Assembly (NCBI GenBank): GCA_017525525.1
Contig: JAFXSQ010000006.1
Span: 1-32,101, forward strand
Direction of reading: 5' to 3'
Origin: Lachnospiraceae bacterium
Lineage (GTDB): Bacteria > Bacillota > Clostridia > Lachnospirales > Lachnospiraceae
Length of the DNA stretch: 32,101 bases
Shown: positions 17,896 through 26,259 of the stretch, piece after piece
Position numbering within the stretch: position 1 is the first letter of the stretch
Layout of the letters: the number at the start of each line of letters is the position of its first letter
Translations under genes and position numbers: made by a program
The notes under the pieces: model-generated
Told to the model about the DNA's origin: nothing
The model's database searches: none
What the model saw: the letters and a program-made list of their open reading frames with translations, nothing else

Positions 17896-19386
17896 TTATC
17901 TGTAAACTTTATACTTTGTCATCCTGGCAACCGGTTCATAACGAAGATGAAGCTTCGGAAGCTGCTTCATGGTTGTCTCGTAATCAACCGCGCACGGTTC
18001 ATTTTCGCCCTCCGGCGGAGTTGCAAAAATAAGTATCTCTATCTCCTCGCCTGCCTTAACCTCCGGCTGTCCGGCTTCAAAGAAGGCTGGCATCAGGTCT
18101 ATAACCTTAGTTCCCGGAGCCTTATAAAACCACCTGTCGTTCACACATATCATAAGGCTCAAATCCTCTTCAAAGCTCATATCCATGAACACCGGCTTCT
18201 TCTCAAGCTTAAGCTTTAAGGCTACTCCTTCCGCATCCTCGGCGCCGCCCCAGCGAAGCTTTACGGGCTGTCTGAAGCTGCCCTTCTTTGTGATTGCAAG
18301 CTCCTTTCCCGCTTCAACACCGGGCTTGAAGTAATCCTCATGAAGTATCTTCTTATAGCAATCATAAAGCGGCTGTTTAATTCCGACAGAGCGGTTATTC
18401 GGATCGCTTACCTCAAGTCCGAGTCTTCCCTCGTCCCTGAACTGGTACATGGTAAACGATGTGAGCTTCCTCTCATCATGCTCCTTAAGCATGTCCGCAA
18501 GAATCCTTATTCCATCTCCCTGTCTCACAGGACCTGTCACATCACCGTCAACATTCATCTCCGAAGCCACAAAGGGCTTGTCCTGTCCCGTTATCTTCCT
18601 AAGTCTGTCAACCGTCGCACTTACTGCGTCATAATACTTTATTACCGGGCTTATCATGTACGAAGGTACATCCTTCTCGCACACATCAAAGGGCCAGCCG
18701 TAATGAAGCGCCATATACCGGTCTCCGGACCAGATATCCGCCGCCTTGTACGCTGGAAGCAGGTCCTCCTCATACTCCATCTCGCCATCCTTGTTCACAA
18801 AGCCGGCGCACAGTATAGTTTTCACATTCGGCGCATACTGCTTCAGTATCCCGTTAAACCTGACAAAGAATTCACTAATCTGCTTAACACTGTATCTCAG
18901 ATTATGTGCAAACCAGGTTCCCGTGCACTCGTGGTTTATCCTGAGCCTTATCCTGCCAAATGTAGAAAGGTCCTTCGCAATCGCAATCAGATGCTCGTCA
19001 CCTACAGCGCAGTCTATAGTCAGCGTCAATGTAACATCCTGACCATGCTTTCTGATGTCCCTCATCTGCTCGAATACATCCGCATCCATCGAGCCGCCTA
19101 TGCCTCCGCCATAGGTCGGGTAATCGTCATAGCAATAACCCCATGCGGACTTCACATTCTGATCGGTGTTGACCTCGCTTGCACGCGCAGGCCACTCCTT
19201 ATCCAGCGGGTAATACGTGAACATTATATTAATGTTCCTGTGCGGTCTTCCCATACCCCAAAGTATGTAATCCTGATTTACATAGTCCGCACGCTCACTG
19301 CCGTCGGAAAGATCCAACGCACATGCCGCCGGGGTAAGTGACACGCGATTTACTCTTTCGTATATATCGTTTACAAAACTTTCCAT
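17896..19386 (-). CDS. Putative glycoside hydrolase, clan GH-A-like (possibly GH26-related)
   Basis: The 496-residue protein has no signal peptide, so it would act in the cytoplasm. RLRINHECTGTWF places a likely acid/base Glu at E153, in a setting like the R-x-x-HE-x-x-G-x-WF motif of GH26 enzymes. KPFVASEMNVDG places a likely nucleophile at E276. The last 120 or so residues look beta-rich and may be an accessory domain. I cannot assign a family firmly. The neighbours (alpha-xylosidase, xylB, xylA) suggest action on a xylose-containing oligosaccharide. The start at 19386 has GAGGAG just upstream. A frame extending to 19551 adds 55 residues encoded by foldback repeat DNA and is rejected. It follows element C and lies 32 bp before xylB. 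Confidence 0.62.
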   Translation of the reverse strand: MESFVNDIYERVNRVSLTPAACALDLSDGSERADYVNQDYILWGMGRPHRNINIMFTYYPLDKEWPARASEVNTDQNVKSAWGYCYDDYPTYGGGIGGSMDADVFEQMRDIRKHGQDVTLTLTIDCAVGDEHLIAIAKDLSTFGRIRLRINHECTGTWFAHNLRYSVKQISEFFVRFNGILKQYAPNVKTILCAGFVNKDGEMEYEEDLLPAYKAADIWSGDRYMALHYGWPFDVCEKDVPSYMISPVIKYYDAVSATVDRLRKITGQDKPFVASEMNVDGDVTGPVRQGDGIRILADMLKEHDERKLTSFTMYQFRDEGRLGLEVSDPNNRSVGIKQPLYDCYKKILHEDYFKPGVEAGKELAITKKGSFRQPVKLRWGGAEDAEGVALKLKLEKKPVFMDMSFEEDLSLMICVNDRWFYKAPGTKVIDLMPAFFEAGQPEVKAGEEIEILIFATPPEGENEPCAVDYETTMKQLPKLHLRYEPVARMTKYKVYR

Positions 19387-19410
19387 ATGACTCCTCGTCA
19401 CGCTGCTCAT

Positions 19411-19649
19411 GTCATGAACAAATACGTAAACACGCTCGCCTACCCTCGTAATACGGACAAGCATTCGGACGGCGCTCACTTCAAGCTTAGGAAGAAATCC
19501 TGACGGATTTCTTTGAAGTCGCTCAAAGCCGCGACGGGCTCCCTGCATCAAAGATGCAGGGCATTGATAGGTGCGCTTGTTCGTTCGCGCCGCCGAGCTT
19601 GCCGCAATACTCGGTCGGCTCCGCTATCGTTTACTTAATTTGTTATGAC
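19411..19649. mobile_element. MITE-like foldback element C between the two glycosidase genes
   Basis: The 239-bp block has imperfect terminal inverted repeats of about 22 bp (19411-19434 with 19628-19649; shared core GTCAT, AACAAAT and GTAAAC). Inside are two near-perfect hairpins: AAGAAATCC/GGATTTCTT at 19492-19513 and CCCTGCATC/GATGCAGGG at 19541-19561. The word GCAAGCTCGGCGG, minus strand near 19580, also occurs in element A. It carries no gene and fills most of the 288-bp gap between the GH31 stop and the next start. Confidence 0.62.
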
Positions 19650-19674
19650 ATTTCGCAGCTGTGTATAGATAGTA

Positions 19675-21966
19675 TTAAACTGTTTTTTCTTCGGTTCCGG
19701 AGATATTAACGAGTTCTTTATCCGTATTAACTAATTCGACGGTGCAAGCCTTGACGCCCTCAACCTTGATAGTATAGCTGTCACCGTTGCGTGTTACTGT
19801 CACCTTACTGTCTATCTCGTTAGACATATTGTACACGCAGGTAGACACTGTTGCGCCATCATCTAAAGCGTAGACCTTATAAGTTACATTGTCCGCATAG
19901 TCATACTCGCAGTTTGTGTCGCAGGCTCCGAAGGCAACTATGGAGTTGGGACGCGCAAAGAGCGGTATGCTCAGGTAATCATGCTTCTCCTTGTACCACT
20001 TGCCGCCTTCCTTCACTGAATTGTCTAATACGTTAGTCCATGTACCCTCGGGCAGGTAGTACTCTGCCATACTGTTGTCATTAAATATAGGCGCTACCAT
20101 AAGGCTGTCGCCAAGTATGTACTCCTTGTCGAGGTAGCATGCGGTTCTGTCCTCCGGGAACTCCATGACCATGGCGCGCATCATCGGAACGCCGGTCTGT
20201 GAGGTCTCTATGGCATTTCTGTAGAGGTATGGCATAAGCGAAGCCTTGAGCTTTGCAAAGCGTCTGACTACATCCACAGACTCCTCATCATAGTTCCAGG
20301 GCACTCTGTAGGAGCTTGAACCGTGAAGCCTTGAATGTGTGGACAAAAGTCCGAAAGCGCACCAGCGCTTGTACACATCAGCAGTGGACTTGTCCTCGAA
20401 GCCTCCGATGTCGTGGCTCCAGTAACCGAAGCCTGACATGGTAAGCGAAAGTCCTCCGCGAAGGCTCTCCTCCATGCTCACATAATCGGACCAGCAGTCG
20501 CCGCCCCAGTGAACAGGGAACTTCTGACCGCCAACGGTTGCGGAACGGGCGAAAAGGATTGCATCCTTCTTTCCCTTCTTCTCAACCAGAAGGTCATAAA
20601 CAGCTTTATTGTACAGATAAGTATAATAGTTATGCATCTTAACGGGATCGGAGCCGTCGAAGTATACGCAGTCCGTCGGTATTCTCTCGCCGAAGTCTGT
20701 CTTGAAGCAGTCTATTCCTAAGTCTACCAGCTTAGACAGCTTGCTCTGATACCACTTAACGGCATCGGGATTGGTGAAGTCCACGATTGCCATGCCCGGC
20801 TGCCACATATCCCACTGCCATACGTCTCCGTTCTTCCTCTTAAGGAAGTAGCCGTTCTCCATGCCCTCATCAAATATCGAGGACTCCTGTCCGATGTAAG
20901 GATTGATCCATGCGCAGAGCTTAACTCCCTTTTCGTGGAGCCTCTTGAGCATGCCCTCCGGATCGGGGAACACGCGCGGATCCCACTCGAAGTCGCACCA
21001 GGAAAATTCCTTCATCCAGAAGCAGTCGAAATGGAACACCTTGAGCGGGATGCCTCTTTCGATCATTCCGTCCACAAACTCGGTAACCGTTGCCTCATCA
21101 TAATTCGTGGTAAATGAAGTCGAGAGCCATAGACCGAAGGTCCACGGCGCAGGAAGCGAAGGCTTGCCGGTCATATCGGTATAGCGCTTTATCACATCCT
21201 TCATGGTTGGCCCATTGATGAAGAAGAAGTCTATCATCTCGCCCGGAACCGAGAACTGAACCTTGGTCACCATCTCGGTCGCAACCTCGAAGCTCACCTT
21301 CTCGGTGTGGTTCACGAACACGCCATAGCCCTTATTCGACACATAGAACGGTATGTTCTTATAGGACTGCTCCGTAGATGTGCCGCCATCCTCATTCCAT
21401 ATATCAATCGACTGTCCGTTCTTGATAAACGGAGTGAAGCGCTCGCCCATGCCGTAAATGTACTCCGAAACGCCTATCTCGAGCATAGCCCTCATATAGG
21501 TGTCGTGAAGCTCGCCGTCATCATAGGGAAGTCCCTTCCAGTCTGTCTTCATATAAGCAAGGTCCCTGCCCTTTGCCTTAGTTATAAGCTCGTCGCCACG
21601 GTAAAAGCTCATGCCGAAGTACGCCTTCGTTATCTCCACCCGAAGCTCACCCGAGGATACGATAAGCAAGTCCTCCGTCTCCGTTGCAACAAGATTGCCT
21701 TCCGAAAGCCCCTCAAGGTCGAAGCCCTTTGCCGAGTGTATAGCGCCCTTATAGTGGTACATTTTAAATCTTAATACTTCCTTAGCGGGAGCGGATATTT
21801 CGATAGTAAGATTAACACCGCCGAGTGTTGCGCCGCGGTTAGTGATCTTTGATGACGGCGCACATATTTTGACCATGTCCTTTTCGATACTTGAGAAATA
21901 AACCTCTGCGGGCGCAAAGCACGCCGCTCCTTCCTTAAACAGCCAGCAGCCGTTAGAAAACTTCAT
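19675..21966 (-). CDS. yicI: Alpha-xylosidase, glycoside hydrolase family 31 (YicI type)
   Basis: This enzyme releases alpha-linked xylose from the non-reducing end of xylosylated oligosaccharides such as isoprimeverose or xyloglucan fragments. The 763-residue length is close to E. coli YicI. The nucleophile is D424 in KTDFGERIP and the acid/base is D490 in GGDCWSDY. Their 66-residue spacing equals that of YicI (D416 and D482), and KTDFGE is typical of alpha-xylosidases rather than alpha-glucosidases. No signal peptide is visible, so it acts inside the cell. The ATG at 21966 has GGAGGGA seven bases upstream, and that ribosome binding site is also an arm of a terminator-like stem. It heads the xylose cluster and would supply xylose to XylA. 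Confidence 0.93.
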   Translation of the reverse strand: MKFSNGCWLFKEGAACFAPAEVYFSSIEKDMVKICAPSSKITNRGATLGGVNLTIEISAPAKEVLRFKMYHYKGAIHSAKGFDLEGLSEGNLVATETEDLLIVSSGELRVEITKAYFGMSFYRGDELITKAKGRDLAYMKTDWKGLPYDDGELHDTYMRAMLEIGVSEYIYGMGERFTPFIKNGQSIDIWNEDGGTSTEQSYKNIPFYVSNKGYGVFVNHTEKVSFEVATEMVTKVQFSVPGEMIDFFFINGPTMKDVIKRYTDMTGKPSLPAPWTFGLWLSTSFTTNYDEATVTEFVDGMIERGIPLKVFHFDCFWMKEFSWCDFEWDPRVFPDPEGMLKRLHEKGVKLCAWINPYIGQESSIFDEGMENGYFLKRKNGDVWQWDMWQPGMAIVDFTNPDAVKWYQSKLSKLVDLGIDCFKTDFGERIPTDCVYFDGSDPVKMHNYYTYLYNKAVYDLLVEKKGKKDAILFARSATVGGQKFPVHWGGDCWSDYVSMEESLRGGLSLTMSGFGYWSHDIGGFEDKSTADVYKRWCAFGLLSTHSRLHGSSSYRVPWNYDEESVDVVRRFAKLKASLMPYLYRNAIETSQTGVPMMRAMVMEFPEDRTACYLDKEYILGDSLMVAPIFNDNSMAEYYLPEGTWTNVLDNSVKEGGKWYKEKHDYLSIPLFARPNSIVAFGACDTNCEYDYADNVTYKVYALDDGATVSTCVYNMSNEIDSKVTVTRNGDSYTIKVEGVKACTVELVNTDKELVNISGTEEKTV

Positions 21967-22039
21967 AAAAAAATCCCTCCTGAATGCGTATTATCATAAA
22001 AATCTATGCTGATTCTACCACATTCGGAGGGATTTTTTT
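21967..22039 (-). terminator. Terminator-like stem after metY that includes the GH31 ribosome binding site
   Basis: Arms at 21967-21986 and 22021-22039 pair over about 19 bp with one bulge, around a 34-nt loop. On the minus strand the 3' arm reads CATTCAGGAGGGA followed by seven T and then the GH31 ATG. The structure looks like a metY terminator and would also hide the GH31 Shine-Dalgarno in any read-through transcript. The loop holds a weak -10-like TATGAT on the minus strand, with no good -35. Confidence 0.78.
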
Positions 22040-22089
22040 AACATATATTATTGTTGATTAAATACACCAAAAATCAGATTAAACCTGTT

Positions 22090-23370
22090 TTACACTGCCG
22101 CAAAACCGTTCTCGAGGTCGGCGATGATATCGTCGATATGCTCCGTTCCGATTGACAGACGGATTGTGCTCCTCTTAATGCCCTGATCTGCCAGTTCTTC
22201 GTCGTTAAGCTGTGAGTGAGTAGTCGTAGCAGGGTGGATAACAAGGCTCTTCACATCCGCAACATTTGCAAGAAGAGAGAATATCTTTAAGTTGTCGATA
22301 AATCTCCATGCCTCATCCTGACCACCCTTGATGTCAAAGGTAAAGATTGAAGCTCCGCCGTTTGGGAAATACTTCTCGTAAAGCGCATGGTCGGGATGAT
22401 CCGCAAGCGAAGGATGGTTGACCTTCTCTACCTTCGGATGATTGCTTAAGAACTCTACAACCTTCTTGGTGTTCTCGGCATGTCTCTCAAGACGGAGAGA
22501 AAGTGTCTCCACGCCCTGAAGGAGAAGGAATGCATTAAACGGTGAAATCGTTGCGCCCGTATCTCTGAGCAGGATGGCCCTTATATATGTAACAAATGCA
22601 GCGGGGCCGACTACATCGTAGAAGGATACCCCGTGATAGCTCGGGTTCGGAGCGGCAATGTTAGGATACTTGCCGCTCGCACTCCAATCGAACTTGCCCG
22701 ATTCCACTATAATACCACCCAGTGTGGTACCGTGACCTCCGATAAACTTGGTCGCGGAGTGGACTACTATATCTGCACCATGCTCGATAGGCCTTATCAG
22801 ATAAGGTGTGCCGAATGTATTGTCAATCACGAGCGGAAGCCCATGCTTGTGTGCGATCTCTGCCACAGCGTCGATGTCCGGTATGTCGCTGTTGGGGTTG
22901 CCCAAGGTCTCAAGGTAGATAGCCCTTGTGTTGTCCTTGATAGCTCCCTCAACCTCTGCGAGGTTGTGAGCATCTACAAATGTGGTCTCTATACCATACT
23001 GTGGAAGAGTATGCGCAAGAAGGTTATAGCTGCCTCCGTAAATAGTCTTCTGAGCCACGATGTGTCCGCCGTTTGCGGCAAGAGCCTCTATGGTATATGT
23101 GATGGCTGCCGCTCCCGATGCAAGTGCAAGAGCTGCGCTTCCGCCCTCTAATGCGGCAAGTCTCTTCTCAAGCACATCCTGAGTCGAGTTTGTAAGTCTT
23201 CCGTATATATTTCCGGCATCCGCAAGTCCGAACCTGTCTGCGGCATGCTTGCTGTTCCTGAATACATAAGAAGTTGTCTGGTATATCGGAACCGCCCTGG
23301 CATCTGTCGCCGGATCCGGCTCTTCCTGTCCTACATGTAACTGTAATGTTTCAAATCTGTAATCGCTCAT
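22090..23370 (-). CDS. metY: O-acetylhomoserine sulfhydrylase (aminocarboxypropyltransferase)
   Basis: MetY is a PLP enzyme that makes homocysteine from O-acetylhomoserine and sulfide. The 426-residue protein belongs to the Cys/Met metabolism family. ETLQLHVGQEEPDPATDARA at the start and SATKFIGGHGTTLGG, with the PLP-binding lysine, are typical of the long MetY subgroup rather than cystathionine gamma-synthase. The start at 23370 has GGGAGG eight bases upstream; an in-frame ATG six codons earlier overlaps that site and is rejected. It stands alone, with its own promoter and a leader of about 170 nt full of hairpins. I see no SAM-riboswitch consensus there. A terminator follows. It is not functionally tied to the xylose genes downstream. 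Confidence 0.93.
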   Translation of the reverse strand: MSDYRFETLQLHVGQEEPDPATDARAVPIYQTTSYVFRNSKHAADRFGLADAGNIYGRLTNSTQDVLEKRLAALEGGSAALALASGAAAITYTIEALAANGGHIVAQKTIYGGSYNLLAHTLPQYGIETTFVDAHNLAEVEGAIKDNTRAIYLETLGNPNSDIPDIDAVAEIAHKHGLPLVIDNTFGTPYLIRPIEHGADIVVHSATKFIGGHGTTLGGIIVESGKFDWSASGKYPNIAAPNPSYHGVSFYDVVGPAAFVTYIRAILLRDTGATISPFNAFLLLQGVETLSLRLERHAENTKKVVEFLSNHPKVEKVNHPSLADHPDHALYEKYFPNGGASIFTFDIKGGQDEAWRFIDNLKIFSLLANVADVKSLVIHPATTTHSQLNDEELADQGIKRSTIRLSIGTEHIDDIIADLENGFAAV

Positions 23371-23400
23371 ATCTTTTTCCTCCCTCATTTAATATGTAAT

Positions 23401-23514
23401 GGCATGATTACTTTGTAATCCTGCCAAGTCTGATGTCATAAGGAATCCACCGCTTCGCGGTACCCCTTATGACGAAAGTCGGCGCGATGCAAACTATGAC
23501 TTCGTCATAATCGC
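23401..23514. repeat. Hairpin-rich leader of metY (element E)
   Basis: The stretch holds three consecutive foldbacks: GATTAC-TTT-GTAATC within 23401-23425; GTCATAAGG/CCTTATGAC (23435-23443 with 23465-23473) enclosing ACCGC-TTC-GCGGT; and TATGAC-TTC-GTCATA (23495-23509) enclosed by GCGAT/ATCGC. On the minus strand the last one is preceded by GGGAGGTGCGAT, a module also seen at the right edge of the window. It may be a mobile repeat or a cis-regulatory leader. Confidence 0.7.
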
Positions 23515-23546
23515 ACCTCCCTCGTTGTTGTTTTTGGAATAGGCAC

Positions 23547-23575
23547 ATATTAGCATTATTTACCTACTATGTCAA
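23547..23575 (-). promoter_or_regulatory. Promoter of metY
   Basis: The minus strand carries consensus TTGACA (23575-23570), a 17-bp spacer and TAATAT (23552-23547) preceded by TGC as an extended -10. The start would be near 23540, giving a leader of about 170 nt. Confidence 0.85.
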
Positions 23576-23580
23576 TAGGT
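23562..23580. promoter_or_regulatory. Operator-like palindrome over the metY -35
   Basis: ACCTACTATGTCAATAGGT has 5-bp inverted arms (ACCTA/TAGGT) and covers the metY -35. Its position suggests a repressor site, perhaps of an Rrf2/CymR-type sulfur regulator. The regulator is inferred only. Confidence 0.45.
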
Positions 23581-23610
23581 TTTTAGAAGATTTTTTTATT
23601 TTTTCTTCGC

Positions 23611-23639
23611 TTGCCTAAAAACAAACGTAATGGTAGAAT
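23611..23639 (+). promoter_or_regulatory. Promoter of the zinc-ribbon gene
   Basis: TTGCCT (23611-23616), a 17-bp spacer and TAGAAT (23634-23639) with an extended TGG. Transcription would start near 23646, downstream of the ATG at 23630, which fixes the real start at 23672. It diverges from the metY promoter. Confidence 0.7.
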
Positions 23640-23671
23640 TTATATATCATCTTTTACAGGGAGATCACACT

Positions 23672-24520
23672 ATGATATGTCCTTATTGCGGAAGCGCGCT
23701 GGAGGATAACGCAGACTTTTGCGCAAACTGCGGAATGTTCCTGTCAACGCCTAAGAAACCCGAACCAAAAAAGAGTTCTTTCTCCGATGCCGAGCCCGAA
23801 AATGATGTGCTTAAAAACCTCTTTTCTCCTGCTCAGCCGGAAGCCCTGAGGGAAGAATTTGCCAAAAAGAAAAAGAAGGCCGTCCCCAAGCAGGCGAAGC
23901 TGATACTGTTCGCTGTCGTTATTGTACTGGCCCTTCTTTTGGTCTTAAACTTTATCAGAGGCTTAGGTCGCAGGCGAGGAATCGCCGGTATAGGCGAACC
24001 CATCCAGACCGAGGCTACCGGCTACACCGAAAAGAATATTGCAGGCTACGATGTTTCCATTTATTATCAATATGCCTATGAGATTGAAGCTCTGGTGGTC
24101 CATACCAAGCGCTACTACGGCTTGGGACTCGCAAGCAAACTTTCGCCGGTCGATTTAGGCTTGGCCTGGGGAACCGTCGCAGAATACAATGATAAGATAG
24201 ACTTTCACTGGCGACAATCCGGACGCTGGATTCATTGGAGAGTCAAGAACTTCGATGAGCTTGCGCCGGTAGGCTACGAGGGAGGCGTGAACTCCCAGTG
24301 TTCAAACAACCACATCATCCCCGCCGACTCATCCGTTAAAAGAAAAGTTAAGAAGATTAAAAGAGGAGATCATGTAAAGCTATCCGGCTACCTCGTCAAT
24401 GTCGACGCCGAGAACAAAAGCGGCAAGGTCTTCCTGTGGGACTCAAGCACCACGAGATACGATTCGGGAGACGGCGCATGTGAAGTATTCTATGTAACGG
24501 ATGTTATATGGTTAGATTGA
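23672..24520 (+). CDS. Zinc-ribbon membrane-anchored protein of unknown function
   Basis: The 282-residue protein begins with a zinc ribbon: CPYC and CANC place C3, C6, C17 and C20. A charged Lys-rich linker follows, then one membrane segment (about residues 76-96, AVVIVLALLLVLNFI), then a C-terminal domain of about 185 residues. That domain has WRQSGRWIHWRVKNF and ends near GDGACEVFYVTDVIW; I do not recognise it. By charge, the ribbon should be cytoplasmic and the rest outside. The start at 23672 is set by an AGGGAGAT ribosome binding site and the promoter position. It stands alone and converges on the diguanylate cyclase gene, overlapping its 3' end by 17 bp. Confidence 0.82.
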   Translation: MICPYCGSALEDNADFCANCGMFLSTPKKPEPKKSSFSDAEPENDVLKNLFSPAQPEALREEFAKKKKKAVPKQAKLILFAVVIVLALLLVLNFIRGLGRRRGIAGIGEPIQTEATGYTEKNIAGYDVSIYYQYAYEIEALVVHTKRYYGLGLASKLSPVDLGLAWGTVAEYNDKIDFHWRQSGRWIHWRVKNFDELAPVGYEGGVNSQCSNNHIIPADSSVKRKVKKIKRGDHVKLSGYLVNVDAENKSGKVFLWDSSTTRYDSGDGACEVFYVTDVIWLD

Positions 24521-26204
24521 GCTGTGCCAATGCAGTCTCCGCTTTGAGCGCCTTCTTATGCGCATACATTCTCTCGTCCGCAAGTCTTTCCTGTTCCTCC
24601 GGATTGCCGGACGAACAATCATACTCGGCCATGCCATAGGCCAGCACAAGCGGCACCGGAAGCTTCTCCCTCTCGTTAAACTCCTCGATGCATTTCTTCA
24701 AGCGCTTCTCGCAATTATTATAGACCTTTACAACCTGCTCACTGCTCTTGCCCACGATTACCGAGATAAACTCATCTCCGCCGGTTCTGAACACTCTTCC
24801 GTACTCTGCAAAGCTGTTTCTTATAACTTCGGCCCCGCCCATTATAATCCTGTCGCCTTCGGAATGGCCGTAGTTATCGTTAACCTTCTTTAAGAAATTG
24901 ATGTCAAACTGAACAATCACGCAGAAGCCCTCGTTGCGCATGGTCAGCTCTCTCTCATACTCGGTAAAAGCGAGTCTGTTCTCGAGCTTTGTAAGTCCAT
25001 CCTCATGGGCAAGCTTCTTCATAAGGTCCGACTCGTAGACCTTCTGCCCGAGCTCGATAAGCTGTCCCAGCTCATAGGTCGAAAGCACAACGATAAATAT
25101 AAGCAGGCCGACCCTTGAGAACCTGGCCATGTCGGTTGAATTCGAAGTGTAATAGAGAATAAGGTCCAGCACACCGGTCATTACAAGGAACATAAATGTA
25201 AAGAGAACCACCGACTGGCTTTTCTCCTTTACCGCATGGTGAACATAGGCATAACCGATAAGATGTACCGCAAATAATACCGCAAGCAGGAAATTAAAAT
25301 GCGTAAACAGCAGCACATCATGATAATCATACGACAAGAACCATACAGCGATTATAGTTACCACGCAATTTATCGCTGCGAGAAGCTCCGTAACTCGCAT
25401 CAATCTGCTCCCTAAGCTCTTGGTAACGCAGCACACAATAAGCAGGCCCGGAACCGGCAGGAAGATAAGCGCAAAGTAGTTCAGCATCCTTATTATGCCC
25501 TTGTCCGGTATAAGCATCTCCAGCATAAATGTACCGGAGTTGGTCCAAAATGCGAGTATCATGGCAACCACGCCGACTGCCACGGACTCAAGCCTGTTCT
25601 TTGATCTGAATTCAAAGATAAGAGAAAATATCACAAGCATCAAACCTATGATAAAGCAGATGATTGAAAGTATGAGCTTGTACAGATTCTCGGAGAGCAT
25701 CTCCTTTAAGTAATCAGCCGTTCCCTGGAAATACGCCCTCTGAAAGCCTGCCCACATTCCATCGGCCAACTCATCAACCTCAAGACGCATAAAGGCCGTG
25801 CCCTCAAAGAATGGCGCTGTAATCTCGTGTATAACATTACCGTAGGAACGCCCGGTGTAGAACCTGATCTCCGGATTGAAGTCATAAAGCTTTTCATCGT
25901 TTAAGTAGGCCTCAAAAGATACATTAGTGCTTATAAAGCAGAGGTCTCCGCCCTTCAGCCCGTCCGAGGTCAGCACGCGACCAACTCTCGCGTGCCTGCT
26001 ATCGTCATACTCAAGCAACCCAAGGTCTGCTTCCTTATCGGTAAGATTTCCTTTCTCATCCAGATAATACCAGCCTGTCATAGCCTCCTGCTTATCGTTG
26101 TAAAGAGAACCCGAATATTCAAATTTGGTAAAGCAGGCAATTACCAGCGAAAATAGAATTATTCCGCCGATACACAGACAAGTTATAAATGATCTTTTTC
26201 CCAT
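24504..26204 (-). CDS. Membrane diguanylate cyclase (7TM sensor with GGDEF)
   Basis: A GGDEF enzyme joins two GTP to make cyclic di-GMP. The 566-residue protein has an N-terminal membrane helix, an outside domain of about 165 residues, then seven hydrophobic segments in the manner of 7TMR-DISM sensors, and a C-terminal GGDEF domain. DGLTKLENRLAF opens that domain, and RTGGDEFISVIVG has an intact GGDEF at about residues 475-479. The RxxD inhibitory site five residues before it is absent. The start at 26204 (MGKRSF) is the natural beginning of the first helix, with GGGGAG about 12 bases upstream. The longer frame to 26315 overlaps the next gene upstream and is rejected. The ligand is unknown. 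Confidence 0.9.
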   Translation of the reverse strand: MGKRSFITCLCIGGIILFSLVIACFTKFEYSGSLYNDKQEAMTGWYYLDEKGNLTDKEADLGLLEYDDSRHARVGRVLTSDGLKGGDLCFISTNVSFEAYLNDEKLYDFNPEIRFYTGRSYGNVIHEITAPFFEGTAFMRLEVDELADGMWAGFQRAYFQGTADYLKEMLSENLYKLILSIICFIIGLMLVIFSLIFEFRSKNRLESVAVGVVAMILAFWTNSGTFMLEMLIPDKGIIRMLNYFALIFLPVPGLLIVCCVTKSLGSRLMRVTELLAAINCVVTIIAVWFLSYDYHDVLLFTHFNFLLAVLFAVHLIGYAYVHHAVKEKSQSVVLFTFMFLVMTGVLDLILYYTSNSTDMARFSRVGLLIFIVVLSTYELGQLIELGQKVYESDLMKKLAHEDGLTKLENRLAFTEYERELTMRNEGFCVIVQFDINFLKKVNDNYGHSEGDRIIMGGAEVIRNSFAEYGRVFRTGGDEFISVIVGKSSEQVVKVYNNCEKRLKKCIEEFNEREKLPVPLVLAYGMAEYDCSSGNPEEQERLADERMYAHKKALKAETALAQLNLTI

Positions 26205-26259
26205 AATTATTACAATTCTCCCCAAGTTGCATTCTACTGTGCTGTCTAAAAGGTCATCC

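Noticed and set aside
17896-19551. Longer start for the glycoside hydrolase (55 extra residues)
   Set aside because: The extra part is encoded by foldback element C and the ATG at 19386 has a GAGGAG ribosome binding site.
22090-23388. Longer metY start at 23388
   Set aside because: That ATG lies within the Shine-Dalgarno region of the start at 23370, and the extra residues are not part of the family.
23371-23540. SAM riboswitch (S-box) or T-box in the metY leader
   Set aside because: The conserved core sequences of these elements are not visible; the leader is instead a series of short hairpins.
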